NCBI GenBank assembly: GCA_026874595.1
Contig: CM049319.1
Coordinates: 13,233,601 to 13,297,600 of the forward strand
Length of the DNA stretch: 64,000 nt
Direction: 5' to 3'
Source: Sipunculus nudus
Taxonomy: Eukaryota; Annelida; Sipuncula; Golfingiida; Sipunculidae
The first letter of the stretch is position 1, and each line of letters starts with the position of its first letter. This document shows positions 36,186 to 49,508 of this stretch, piece by piece. Below the pieces are notes generated by a model. That model saw only the letters and a list, made by a program, of their open reading frames with translations. It was not told where the DNA came from and did not search any database. A program made the translations under genes and the position numbers.

Positions 36186-38489
36186 ATAATCTTTTATAGA
36201 TACAAAATTACATAATTACAAGGCTTTTTTCCAGGATTCAGTCAAGAAACGATCACGTAATCTATACTCATATGTTTTTATTTTTATTTTTAATTTAATA
36301 TGTCGCAGACAATTCAAGGCATTTTTTTCTCCAGAACAGGAGAGCTGTCCAGGCCTCCGTTTGTAATTCGATACAGATTTGTCGTGACTATCTTTCGACT
36401 TGAGGCCCGGAGCAGTGTTTCATTGTTAAACAAGTCTATTTATACCGCAGTTTTGGTGGCAAATTATGAGTTATAGAAACAAATATGTCTATGTAAAACT
36501 AAAGACAGACATAAAATTCTCTCCACGCTACCATCTTATTAAATCGACACAGCAAGCAAAATGACTGATATTATTATGTCTAAAATGAGAACAAAAAACA
36601 AGACATCATCTCCACATATAAATTAAATCAGTAGAAAACAGGGAGAAAAATCTCCGGATAACGTCGGTTCTTCACAGAATGTCGATTTAATTACAGAAGC
36701 TATAGCAATATTCGTTTTACGGAACATTTGTGATAAAATCAATGTATAACGACCTTTAGAATATGTCAGCAATACAGATTAACGTTACCTATGTGGATTA
36801 ACATGATTCTAGAGTCATTTCCCTCTTTAAAATTTACTGTTTTTTTTGTATTATCGATAACAGTATATTTTATTTTTTAAAGAAACGGGGGTGATTAGTA
36901 CTTTTAAATACACAAATGAGCAATATTTCTAAATATACTACATTTTTTTTACGCTTTCGAAAGTAGGTCTCAACAATTAACTGTACAAGGTACACATAAT
37001 TTTGGGAAAACAGTTTTGATAATTAAGTTGACATTAAAGCGTTTCTTGTTTTTCCATCATTTTATTTTTAAGGAACCAATGAATCTTTTAAATACGTCTC
37101 ATTATGTACACATGCAAAAAAATTAAGCATTCCAAATATATGTGTATTAAAGGACAAAACGAAATGTTTCATTTAGCCAAACCTTTTTATTTTGGTTGGG
37201 AAAAACGTAGTAGCCTCCACCTCTGTGACTCATTTTACCAGGAACAAAAATTAACATGTCAAACATCTTTCTGTTTGCTTTGGTATTTATAGTCGTTGAG
37301 TTTTCTACATGCCTTTTGCACGATGATTAGAGTTTAAGAGAGAAATAATGCATTGTGCTTACTTCCGCCAACTACATGAAAATATTATGTAATCATCTCT
37401 GTTTGTTTTTTTTTGTCAACACATCTTAAACCATAATAGACGAATTTCAGTTAAAATTCATGGATGTTTGGACAATATCTGCTGGCAGTCAATAATTGTA
37501 GATCTGCTGTGAATAGATTGAAGATCAAATTCACCCGTTATGGGCCTGAATCCAGCCACATTTTTCTTTTACTAAAATTACTAAAAAAAAGTTGTAAAAG
37601 CACTAAAATGTCCGGTTCCGACGGTCTAATGTAAAAACTCTTATTTAAAAAAAAAGAATATTTTCTTTTTATTATTATTCCAACATTTGTTTTGGAAACT
37701 TTAGTGATATGACGCCACGAACAAACAGCGACCTTTTTTAATATTGAATGGACATAAGTTGTTGGTGTTAGAGAGTTTAAATTGTTGTTAGAGGTGTACT
37801 TTTGTTCCAAATGACTCACACCTATAGGTAATCTGCTGTTTGGCTCACGAGCGGTTAGTCTGACGGACCCTCGCGAGGTGCCATTGCACGTCTGTTGTTC
37901 TTTCAAATGTGGAGAGTGGATGAAATCTTTATTATCAGTGTGGGCGACAGCCGCCTATAATAGATAATCCAGTAACCCCTGCCTACGAAACTGTTAATCC
38001 CGTTAATCCCATAACCCATAACATCTGAGATGTAATGAGCAGAAATAACATGTATTCTCTCCTGTGACAAATGGTGTGCTCATTCACATTGTTTATCGTG
38101 AGTTGTATTAAACATTGAGAAAATTCCACGATAACATCTGTAATTAAACCCGTTATACACTGAGGATTTCTGATTCCAGAAATGTGACCTCTGTGGCGTA
38201 TAGAATTAAATATTCGTGCGGTTCACTAGTGTACGGCGAGACAAAATGTGATCGGAATACCGGTACGGGTATATGATACATACCAAGTGCTTTTAGGAGA
38301 GAAGTCTCCAGACGCTAAATTTCATTACGGAATGGTATGTTGAAGCGATGCATGAAATTGAAGTGTCTTATTTGAATTTCAAGACAGCAATCTGATTTTT
38401 GATAGCGACAAGCCTCACTGTAAATAATATTATATTCCACAGGAAAATTCACGGATACATCTTATAGATGGAATAATGTTGGAATTGAA

Positions 38490-38560
38490 ATATACTGGTA
38501 AGGGTCCTGGACTTGTAGCCTTATGGCATTCGTGTCTCGTTCGAATTAAACCCTAAAGCC
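38490..38560 (+). mobile_element. Possible tRNA-derived SINE fragment
   Basis: 'ctggtaagggtcctggactt' is followed by 'gtagcc', and CGTTCGAATTA (38538-38548) is a recognisable B box. Spacing fits a tRNA-like head. The sequence is too diverged for a tRNA gene. Confidence 0.4.
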
Positions 38561-40354
38561 TTATCCATGGTCTTATACACAAGTTCGCGCTCTCCTCGCG
38601 CATTTGCGATTCCTTGTGTCCATAACATCATTTAATGTATCAGTCTCTACATGTAACGAATATCAAACATTTCATTTGAGAAAAGTAGTAAAACTTCATT
38701 GTAAAAAAAAACAGATAAATTATATTTTGGTTAGTCGCATACTTTGGCGTGTATAATAATATACTATATTCTAGTAGCGATATATCGCCCGGTTTCTTAA
38801 TTTTACCGCTAAACTTCGGGTCCAACCCAAAGCTCAGCAGTAGTTCATTGTATGGGCACAAGAAGCACACCTTTTTTACGCAGCCAGCGCATTCGGAAAT
38901 AGAATACATAGTGAACACAGCCTTTTATTTCACACAAAGCCACTAGATTCGAATCACAGGAAACTGTATCCACATGGCCGTTCCATTTGGACATGACCAA
39001 TTCATTGAACCGTCAAACACTTAATGGAGATTAATGTTTTGCTAAGCCTGAGGAAACTCTACGGATCTGGCCAAGGCATTAGGACATAAAACATTGTACT
39101 GACGTTGCCAGTGCATTGGGCATGAAAAAAGCACTGTACTGGAAATGCAGTTGGACGTCAGAAACTGTCCGAACGCAGCCAGTGCATTGGGACATGAGAC
39201 TGTACAAACGCAGCCAATGAACTAAATGATCATATAAAAATCACGTTACAGAAATCTGTCTGCGTGATGACGCGCAAATAAAATTAAGGAAAGACCTTGA
39301 AAACTCTAGCAGTTGAATTATACTGTTGGTATGGAGAATTAACCTGGCAAATACCATAAGCAGGTTTTATGTTCAAGCTTAATACATGTATATTAAAGTT
39401 GTTAGAGAAGCGGGCATAATATGAAACAACAAGTCTGTACCGGTACTGGTAAAATTCCACATTTGTGTCAGCAATGGGACACCGCCAGCATACACAATAC
39501 AGCCTGACATAGAAAGAAACCATACCAAGTAATCACACGCGGCAGTCGTTATCTAGGACAGTCTTCTCCTTAGATTAAGCAGTGGGTTTTCCCTCTCACC
39601 CGGTGACACCGAGAGAAAAAAACAGAACTCATCTCATTCGTGTTATACTTCTCAATATGCATTTATTTATCTCTCTCTGTTGCCCGTTGAAACTCAACAG
39701 AAGTAGATAAGGAACATCTGCATACGTTTCATTATGGGTATGTGGAGAAAATAACAAATACCTGGCGAGAAGCCGAGTCCGGGTTATTCGTACCGAGTAT
39801 TCGTGTCCAAAATTAAATTCTGTTCCATCCTCTAAAGCCAAAAAGATTTGTTGCTAGGAAAAATTTTACTAGTAAGTTTTTAGTAAGCAAAATGGTAATA
39901 TAGGGTAGAAGATTAAGGAAAAGAAGAACACACATTTCAGAATATTAAGAAATATATTTATTTTAGAATATGATAAATCAGTCTACAGTATACAACATAT
40001 TAGCAACCTATGGCAGTCAAGGTCATAGAAAAACAGCCCCAGCCAACAGCTGCTGATTGATGTCATGTAAACAACTTTAAAGATATGACCAGCCAAGAAC
40101 AATGTGGCTACTCTTGCAGGAGCACATCTGATCTGCAAGATCATTGGAAAGAGTAAAAAAATCTTGAAACAAAAACAAGAGATTTGTTTAAAATTCTTGA
40201 TTGCAGTCGTCACTTAGGGAATATTGAACTTAAAACACTTCTGAAGGAATGTTTATACCTCAAGCATTGCTTATCTAACTCTAAAAGACATTAACAGTAT
40301 CAATGAATAAAATAATTAACAGAATTGTACTATTTGGCCCTCCGCCGCCATGAT

Positions 40355-40510
40355 GCCAGTATAATTATCAAGTGGACGGTTTTGGCGAAACCAAAACTGA
40401 AACCAGTACCGAGGCGATTTCGCAGTTTCTCAAAAACCAGTTTCGGTTTTGCTATTATTAAGTGAACAGTTTCCCGGAAGTGGCCGAAACCGAAACCAGT
40501 TTAGAATTTT
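40355..40510. repeat. GAAACC-rich imperfect palindromic repeat
   Basis: Variants of 'gaaaccgaaaccagtt' recur on both strands (caaaactgaaaccagt, aaccagtttcggttttg, gaaaccgaaaccagttt), giving imperfect inverted repeats over about 150 bp. The element type is unknown. Confidence 0.45.
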
Positions 40511-41098
40511 CGCGTGGGCCCTTATAGGAATACACTGGTTCCAGCTCACCTTTTTCCCCAATGCTCGCTCAATATTTTCCCCAGGGTTACAGCAATAGAA
40601 GAACAGAACGCTTTATCTGAAAATAATTAATAAAGTAAATTAAATCAGGATTTATAACAAAGGGTTAATTTTCAAGCTAATATTACAGTGATCTCTTCTA
40701 TATGCGAATACCAGAGCAACATAAGCTGAGCACTGAACATATCAAAAGTATCAAATTCAAGATATGATCTGTAGCCAAAGAACAAAGGGGTCAAATATAA
40801 AGCAGGGTACCGATCTGAAGCGAATTGCAGTCAGCCTTTGTATTGTACAACCATATCATTACTTACACGGCCTAAATGTAACTGGTTTTTACTGACCCAG
40901 TAATGAAAGAATGGGCCAGTCCTGGAGGTCAGCATGTACAGACATTCGCCTCGTCTGCATCTTAGAACACCGCATTGTGGGTAATGTCTGCATAGAATAT
41001 CGGTCTCGCGTTGCTCCCCATATCCTGTTTCAGCTAGAAATTAGATTTATGCGGATGAGGGAGGAGTTCAGCTAAGAATGATAAATATTCTTGAAAAC

Positions 41099-41100
<2 letters not shown>

Positions 41101-41136
<36 letters not shown>
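41101..41136. repeat. (TA)n microsatellite
   Basis: About 17 TA dinucleotides. Confidence 0.95.
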
Positions 41137-41139
<3 letters not shown>

Positions 41140-42602
41140 CCGGAGAGGACCAATAAGATTAGTTAGACCCGTGACATTAAAAAATAAGAATCAATACGAT
41201 TTCTGATGGTTTTAAATACTTGAAAAAATAATCCAACATCGTTCTAGCGGCCTTGTATTGAAATATTAAAATGTTCCAAGACAGAGGGTTTTACTATTTA
41301 CTTTGTAAATAGTAATGATTCGCTTCACGTTAACGCTAGACATGTCAGTCTACATGGTCGACTGCTATAGGAGTTCCACTATGATGAAGTCCATACCCGC
41401 TTTTGCTGGGAGAATCCTATTGACAGATGGTTATAGTTACGAAGAAAGTACGAATGTCATGTGTTAGGGGATGTTTTATTACCAGTGAGATGGCCATCAT
41501 CAGGACTCCCTGACGCCGAGCATGTTCAAATTAATTACAATGCAAAGTAACTGATAACACTTATTATTTTACTTCTCACGTTCGCCAGATTATTCTGAAG
41601 CTAATCTTGATTTTAGCCGTAACTAACTCGTTCTAGGCTCAGTTTGTCTTTTCGGATTTAAACTGCTGCAGGCCTACTGCTACACATAGGGCGTCAAACC
41701 ATCCTAGCACCGATTTATCTGTTACAAGATTTTTATTTTCATTCTTGTGGTAATCTACCATGATTTTAACAGCACCAAGAGACTAAACAATAGACTCATA
41801 TCAGTCTAGTATGAACTTAGGAATATCTCAAGGCATCTAAAGTAACAGTGTTTCCCGCTCAATATGATTGGGTGGTTTTCGCAGGTGTGATTAACAAGAA
41901 AATAAAATCAGGTGTGGCATCTGTAAAACTGGCAATTAAAACGAAGGTTACAATTAAATTTCTAGGAAATTTCTAGGATCGCTGGAAGAAAACATTCAGA
42001 AACAAACCCCTGTGCCAGCAGTGCTTAGTACCTATTTATCACCGTATTGAATTTAAGAGTCATTTAACATGTTTAAATTAATATATAAATACACAAAAGA
42101 GCAAATTGTCGGAAAATGTTGTCCCATTTTGAGATGTCAAATATTAATATGAGACGTTTTTAAAAGTAAATGGCTTGCTGAACACTGATAATTCATTTTT
42201 CAATGTGTTTTACGCTGATTGTTTTAAAGTTCTGATTACACTACATTTTTAAGGAATAGGTCCATAGCCTACTCGTGGCACTGTCTATTGATGGAGGATG
42301 AAAGTAATACAGTAATCATGATATGTTATTAAATATCATGCCTCCGGGAATTCCTGTTTATATTCACACGGTTAGGAGTAATTAAGAGGTCATTCTTTAT
42401 AGTGGAAAATCGGTTTACCATCCACCGACTCTCCCGGCCGATTCTTTCCCGTTTTTTCTTTTTTTTTAAATCGGTAGGATCGGTTGATGTAAGAGTGCTG
42501 CCTGTTAAGGTGCTGTCAAAAGTCGACTTAACAAATCATTGACAATGTCAAAGATTGATTCCGGGGAGGTTTTATAACAATTCATGAAAAAAATCGGCCG
42601 AT

Positions 42603-42654
42603 CTTTCTTTCTTTCTTTCTTTTCTTCCTTCATTTTCCTTCCTTCACAATTGAT
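42603..42654. repeat. (CTTT)n / CTTC low-complexity tract
   Basis: CTTT tetranucleotides pass into a looser CTTC-rich stretch. Confidence 0.85.
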
Positions 42655-44573
42655 TAAGATATAACGGCCATCCAGCAGACAAAACTAGAAGTGACAAAAT
42701 GACCCGAAAATCTGGTAGGGTGCACGCTAGGTGTTGCTAGGTGTACTGATATCTGTCAGCCGGTGGAATGTCATTGACCGGATTATTTATTTATTTTTTT
42801 TTATTGGCACATGGGAGGCGAATCCATGAGAAACTGTCGAGTTTCCCTTATTTTCTCTCTAAGGCCAATGGCTTAACTACTGCATCCTATCCTGTTAATT
42901 ACATTTCTTATGCATGTTTAATTAGTAATTTTGTCCATTTTTTGCTCATGGGCATCGGTTTTTTTTTGTAAGCGATATGTTCGATTAAATACAAGGTAAC
43001 TGGGATACCTGAAAGGTTTCAAGGCTAATAAAATCAATGAAATTACGACAGGAAATGACAAACTTTCAATATATGAGACGTGCATGGACGGTGCTAACCC
43101 ATTTTAATATTGTCCTGGCTGAAATAAAATATGCAGATAGAAGTTAAACAATAGACTTAAGAAAAATATCTTGGTTTTCAACTTGAAATAGTGAAAAAAA
43201 CTCGAGGTCTGTAAACACGGGAAAGCTATTCCATAAATGATGTTTTAAACAACCGGAGAATTTATTGTTAGAAGCACTGCTTATTTTTCTGACACACGAA
43301 ATTTGCTTGCATATATAGGATTGTTAAGGCTGCTTCAAATACAGCTTTCTTTTCAGATACATTTTCTGTTAATGCATTTCAGTAAATTATTTCTGGCATT
43401 CATTGATGTAAGATTATTAAAAAACAAGTCCTGCTCAGGAGAATTATGAGGTACATCTCTACGTGTTGACCAAAGTTAAGAGAGATTCATGTGTTGTTTA
43501 TAAGTTTTCCATAGGTTTGATACAGGTATGATGATATAATTAACATACAATTACCATTGATTTGAAATATTACGAATTATATCAAATCTCATCTGAATAC
43601 GTCAATACAGACAGGATTAGGGCAGATCGCTCTGCTCTAATTCATAAGAATGGTAACGTTTCATATTACATACAATTTAACTATTCTCCGACTTATTTAT
43701 TGCTTATTAATAACCATGTCTCGTTTGATCAACACACTGCCTAAGGAGCATGATTATGAAAGCACAAACCAAATTTATAAGAGTATGAATAAATGAATAG
43801 AATCAGCCTGAAATTTATTAATAATATCGTTAGTCGAGCAGAACTAAATGTAATTACAATTATCGGTAATCCTTTATTTCTATTCTATATTGTAACAATC
43901 AACATAATTTAGCTAACTATGCATGTACTTTTACTTTGAGACGTACTGATTTAATTATGGTTATTCATTTACATTCAGAATGAATACCAAAGTGTACATT
44001 TTCCAGTAACCTCTGCATTAATTGGATTTATCAAATGATTAGATTCTTTTAAGCGGACAAAACATTGATGTATAATTTGTTATACATCGGTCATAAAGTA
44101 CCTTTTGGTTCAAAATTTCCTAAGTAACAGGTTTGTTGCGTCACATGTGTTTTATTTAATTACTTGGTTAATTAATATATTATTTAAATATTTAAATTTG
44201 AGCTATTCAGAGCACCCAGTAAAATGGAATCTCGGTCTTTTTAGTGGACTTATGTTGAACTAATGACGATATCCAAGGACATTTGATTATGCATGGCTAC
44301 CATGTTCATGTTTCATATTAAAGTAAAATTACATAGGTAAACTTTATTATTTCATTTGAATTTATACTTTCAGGGGATCTAACATGAATTAAAATAACGT
44401 TTAGGTTTGTTTTAAACGATGAGATTAGATTTGCTAAGGCAACGCATATCTTATTTTAGAGCGTAGATGAACCCAAAATTTCGTAAAAAAAAAGTCCCTT
44501 TGTGACCTAGAAGCACTGTTTTATGTGGACCATTTCTGAGGTATAATATACGGTGGTATGTATCTATATACAA

Positions 44574-44690
44574 TGGAACCTGTCTGAAAGACCACCTGTC
44601 TAATAAGACCACCTGTATATTAAGATCACCCTTGAGTGAACTGAAAACATTCCCATTGGTTATAAATAGTCTGTCTAATAAGGCCGAAGA
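44574..44690 (+). mobile_element. Tigger/pogo-like MITE, copy 1
   Basis: 'ggaacctgtctgaaagacca', 'cctgtctaataagaccacct' and 'attaagatcaccc' match 53263-53403 almost throughout about 115 bp. The wording (AACCTGTCT..AAGACCACC) is the style of invertebrate pogo/Tigger-type terminal regions. The far end is not resolved. Confidence 0.6.
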
Positions 44691-45119
44691 AGGGATACGT
44701 ATTATCGAAAGGGGACATCTGCGTATTTGAAATGATATTTCAATTGAAACAAGACCAAAAAGTGGAATCCAGCTAAAATCAATAAGTGGGGTTATTGACC
44801 AAGTCGAAATCCAATCTAAAACATTATGAAGAAATGTGTCCCTATTTGGGCTTGTAAGTATATGACTATCTCTCTCTCTATCTGTATTTAAAAAGTGTAT
44901 GGATTTATTTCTGGAATATGATTTTAAGGTTAATATTTAAATTGTTTTCAAGAATATTAACCTGTATTTAGACTTTATAACACATACAGACACCGGAAAT
45001 GACACTCCGGTTAATTCCTATATAGTCGTGTCTGAGAAGTCTGTTATTGCAGAAACAAGACTGATGGGAAAATCCCTGACACGCCAAGCCCTAAACCAGA
45101 ATTTTGAACTCTGTCTGTT

Positions 45120-46396
45120 AGGAATTCGCGTCTGCCGACCAGATCACCTTCCGCGAGGTGCTAATGTGTCTGGGACAACGGCTCGCACGAGATCTTGTAC
45201 TCTCGCGAGACTTGTCCGAGAGTGCCAGGTGTCGCGTTTTACAACCTGCATGGAAATGCGAGCCATTGTTATTTTAGATGTATGTGCCTTAACCAGACTC
45301 TTCAAGATGTTTCTGGCTGATGAAGATGGGAGGAAAGAGATGACATCAAATGCTTTAAGCTCCGATGATAATACTGTTGATGTTATTGGTGGAGCGTGCT
45401 GAGGGATGTCAGAATCAGACTCGCAAGAATACGACTCTGCTGTTCAGGGTTTGTCGGGGTTTGAAACCTACGGCCCACAATGCAACTTGGCACACCTAAA
45501 TACCTCCGGTTATTTTGGTAAGGACGTCACGGAATAAGTAGTATTTTGTAAGCATGCTCAGACGAAATGTAAACATAAGGTGCTTCCTTGAAATATAACA
45601 CATTTTTATTTGAAGTTTGACACTTCAGACAAGTATCCCGGCCGTCCGTCCCACAATACCTTTCAGGTTGGTTTTGTTTTAAAATTACCTCTGACAGAAG
45701 GGTGGTCCAATTTATAAAATATAAAGCACACTATGCAGAATTTCACAAACAAGATTACGCTGGTTTGGGTCTGTTGTTTTGGTCACAGTGCCTCACCGGA
45801 AGAGGGTTGTTTTTAGCAGAAACGACCTCTGGTGGAAGGGTGATGCGATGGTCACTGCGCACACCTAACGGGTCATCGTCTATTTTGGGCCTTTCGCGAG
45901 GAGAAGACCCCAGCCAAGACCATTACTTCGTGCCTTTTTCACACAGAAATAAAGGGGAGTGGTCAAAGGTGGGGACAAGTGTAGAACAAACATAATAAAG
46001 CACCTTTTATTACCGTCACGGGAATAAACAAAGCAGTCAGGTAAATCTGATGTTATCGATAACAACACAATTTAAAACAAATCTTTATCTTAAAAAGTTA
46101 GAATGTCAATCCGTACAGTCAACTGCGGTTGCTTTATTTTTGTTCGCATGGTTTTAATTTGATGATATTCACAAATTGAAAATCTCGGGAATAAGATAAC
46201 CTACCAACTGAGATGGAAAAGAGAACTTAATACATCTGCACGAACGGATTAGTTATCGCACTTTGAAAAATAACCTAATGTGTAACCTAATGTGTGCGTG
46301 TTACCGGCTGTGATTTTATAGGCTCTGGAGCACCGAGACAATGAAACCCTCGCGAAACGTTCAATCTGAATAAATCGCGAAATCACAACCTCGCGA
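45120..46396. promoter_or_regulatory. CpG-richer region with five TCGCGA motifs
   Basis: TCGCGA occurs at 45203-45208 (inside the palindrome TCTCGCGAGA, 45201-45210), 45894-45899, 46350-46355, 46375-46380 and 46391-46396. TCTCGCGAGA is known in vertebrates as a promoter CGCG element. Here it could mark an unmapped promoter, or a repeat ('cctcgcgaataaaag' wording is repeat-like). Open frames at 45028-45402 and 45702-45995 lie here but show no recognisable domain. Confidence 0.25.
45413..45493 (-). repeat. Dispersed repeat, partner of 60338-60412
   Basis: Read on the minus strand, 'accctgaacagcagagtcgt' followed by 'attcttgcgagtc' matches 60377-60412 on plus with few changes. The similarity continues upstream through 'gttg.attgtggg'. 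The two copies are in opposite orientation. Confidence 0.65.
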
Positions 46397-46926
46397 ATAA
46401 AAGTTAAACAAAACAATCAGGCTGGATCTGCCTCCAAAATTTCAATATTTCATGTTCCACACTTACACGCCGCAGTTTCAGGGATATCGGTTCATAATTT
46501 TATCTGTAATCCCACTCAAAGACAAACAAAAGTACAAATTAACCCACTTCAAAACACGAGAGGACACATAGCCTCATTAACGAAGTAGTTATAAACATCT
46601 AACCAATGCAAGCTGCCTCCGCCATGTTTGCTTTAATTTATTTGGTCCATATTCTCATTTACATTCGTGCAAAAGGACTGCAAATTTGTCAGTATTCCTT
46701 GATGACGTTCCGGAATCCGGATCATGTTCCGGATCCGCACCTGGTTCCGCACCAAAATCGACTTATCGTTTCTTAACTGGCCTATTCCCCAAATAACCTG
46801 ACACTTTCATGAGATTATGTTCAAGATTGCTTGAGTTATGTTGTGAACAACACACACACCCACTCAGGAACAGATATGAACCCATATCCTACTTGCGGAA
46901 GCTAAACTGACATATTTTGGGTATAA

Positions 46927-47184
46927 GGCCAAAAAAATAAATAAAAGGTATGGTTCTCAGGCACCGCCCGCGTCAATTTTAATCCCCCGAATCAAAAATT
47001 TTGATTTTGATTTTTATCTTTCAAGAAGATAAATAATAAAATTTATGTAGTGCTTTTTTGCCTGTTTCATATGATCCCGGATCCCTGATTTTTATCGAAA
47101 CATACAAAAAAGGTTAAAAATAAATACCGCCCGCCCGCACTGATTTTCGAAAGAAGTGCCTGAGAACCAAACCTTTTTTTGGCC
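46927..47184. mobile_element. MITE with GGCCAAAAAAA TIRs and TAA target-site duplication
   Basis: The left end GGCCAAAAAAA...GGTATGGTTCTCAGGCAC is mirrored by the right end (complement GGCCAAAAAAAGGTTTGGTT then CTCAGGCACT). The left copy carries a 9-base insertion. The 258-bp element is flanked by TAA on both sides (46924-46926 and 47185-47187). A three-base T-A-rich duplication is typical of PIF/Harbinger elements, so that superfamily is the likely source. It has no coding capacity. Confidence 0.8.
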
Positions 47185-48910
47185 TAAATTACAGCATTTT
47201 CATAGGGGGATTCCACAAATTTAGGAAATCGTGAGAGAAACTACTTTCATCTTGGGGGAATTGTCATTTTGAAGAATAAATTAAACGAATTTAAAAGGGA
47301 TCATTAAGGAAACCTTTTAGTAAAAATAAGGAGTGTCTTCGAAAATAGCAGAGTGTTCGTCCTTTATCTTATCACTGTCAATCTCGATTTATAGATTTCA
47401 TAAACTTTTTGATATTCACTGGTGTACCCGCACCTACGCGACATCCGGTCTCTATCAGTTATATATCTGAAACTAAGTCTGAAATTCATACAAATGCCCG
47501 TAACATGTGTTCAGTAAACTCCTTTATGTAAAATTTGAAACTAGACACTCATTTATTCAAGTTCAAGTTTTTTTTTCAACCTCCAGCAGGAGGCCGGATT
47601 GTTTATGACCTTTCATTGGTAAGGGTTGGTACTCGTGACTGTATCCGGTTTCTGAAAATTAGGCTAAATGTACTTTTCTCGCCCAAAAGTAATTTAATAA
47701 GTAAATGATATCATATTTAATCTTGTTGTGAAGACGGCACGACTAAAGTACATGAAAATTGAAAACTAGAATATGCATCAACTCAGTTGGGATTTAACAA
47801 ATAGGAATCAATCCTGACATGAGCTGTGCACCTGTTTATGAATGTTTTGGACTGCTTAATTTAAATTCAAGTCCAGATTATATCATTATTTATCAATTGT
47901 AAATTTGTATACATAATATGAAGACTTCTCACACATATATCAAATCCTAGCCTTGTTGTTTATCAAGTAAAATAATTATTTTTCTTTAAACAAACTTCCA
48001 CGTAAGTTCAAATGCGACATCACTAAGTACTCAGTATTTGAGGCTTATATGTTACAAATGAAGTTTGCCTTTTGAAGATAATAGCGGATGCTGTAGTTGA
48101 CTTTCTTGATGAACCGAGGTTGAAGACGATGAATCTGTCTAAATAATTGTTTACTTCGAGCTCTGCGAGTTTTTCTTTATTTTACTTAAGCCAAGGAGGT
48201 CATGTTTTAACCCGTGTTTGTGAGTTTGCATGTTTGTGTGTTCTACTGAGTACCTTTTAGTTTCAATGAAGTGTACCATTTTGTGCGAGATTTGGCGGAG
48301 GTTTAACTAAATTCTAATCTGTAACTGTATATACCCTGGATTGTCCTACTAGAACGGTAAAGGCAACGGGGACTCGTGCAGTGGAGTAATTGCTGTTTTC
48401 CTTGTAATCTACAGCTTTTAGAAGGAAATAAGAGCCTTACATTACAGAAGGGAGTTCCCATCTCTTAAATGATAACGATGCTGCAACAAATTACTCACGC
48501 GATGCTTTCAAATATTAACACCCTTGTCGGTGTGCGATATCTGTGAAGTATGCTTCCTTATGTGAAGATTTGTAAAGAAACTAATATAGAGACTGGCCAT
48601 ATATAGCTAATATTGAATTCCAGCTATGAAACTTTCATTATCACTTTGAAGTTGCCAATATATGTCGGTTCCATTTGAAGACCTCATTTCTTATCATACA
48701 CAGTAGAAATTAAATTAAACACGACACAAGTTACCCATTCACTGGTGTTTTGTCAGGTCACCAATCTTAGAACAAGACAGTAAATTGGTATTTTCTGGAA
48801 ATGAAAACATATTAATAGACAAAACATATATATAGTATTACTTATTTAGGACTGTCTAAGCCCGCAAATAAGTATTCCCATCAGGAACACTTCATTTCCA
48901 ATTACACGCT

Positions 48911-48941
48911 GGCGGTCTGCCATGCCAATTGGCAGACCGCC
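48911..48941. repeat. Perfect GC-rich hairpin GGCGGTCTGCC
   Basis: GGCGGTCTGCC (48911-48921) is exactly complementary to GGCAGACCGCC (48931-48941) across a 9-base loop. The surroundings are AT-rich. Possible roles are an element end, a transcript hairpin or a binding site; none can be shown. Confidence 0.6.
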
Positions 48942-48975
48942 AAATCATGGGCTACTAATTGATCAATCTTCTTGA

Positions 48976-48988
48976 CACGTGACACGTG
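48976..48988 (+). promoter_or_regulatory. Two tandem CACGTG E-boxes
   Basis: CACGTG at 48976-48981 and 48983-48988 is separated by one A. It would suit bHLH-leucine-zipper factors. It is intronic if the gene model is right, about 4.7 kb upstream of the first coding exon, so a distal element is possible but unproven. Confidence 0.3.
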
Positions 48989-49432
48989 ACCAGACGGCCA
49001 TTTAAAATGGAATATTCATTCAACCTAGTTTTTTTTAACTCAGATGGCCTGACTGTTGTTTCCACGTCTGATCATTTCAATCAGCAGAGCAGAGGAACCA
49101 ATAGGAATAAGCAGGTCATATTCTGTACTTAGCATTAAGATAGACAGACCATCGCCATCATATCTGTCATCAAAACTCAATTCCTATCGACCTTTGCGCT
49201 TTCTGTGGTTTGCTGATGAAATTATAAACATGTTTTTGAACAGCTAAGCGAACTTTTAATGTTAATCTGTTTTGAGGTTTAGATATTCACTTCTACAAAC
49301 ACAAGGACATCTTCGACCCTCATTTAAATTACAGAAATATAAAACATGTCTTTGTAAGAAGTAATTTTGCTGATAAATAAGCATCTGTATCAATTGCTTA
49401 CCATCCCTTTATTAAAACAGGGAAAGAATCAG

Positions 49433-49433
<1 letters not shown>

Positions 49434-49486
<53 letters not shown>

Positions 49487-49508
49487 GGGGGGGAGTGGGA
49501 GAGAGAGA
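49434..49508. repeat. (GA)n with G run
   Basis: About 20 GA dinucleotides are followed by about 16 G and a second short GA block. Confidence 0.95.

Noticed and set aside
45028-45995. Two plus-strand frames (124 and 97 codons) in a less AT-rich region
   Set aside because: No recognisable domain, no splice-bounded structure and partly repeat-related sequence; kept only as a note under the CpG-richer region.
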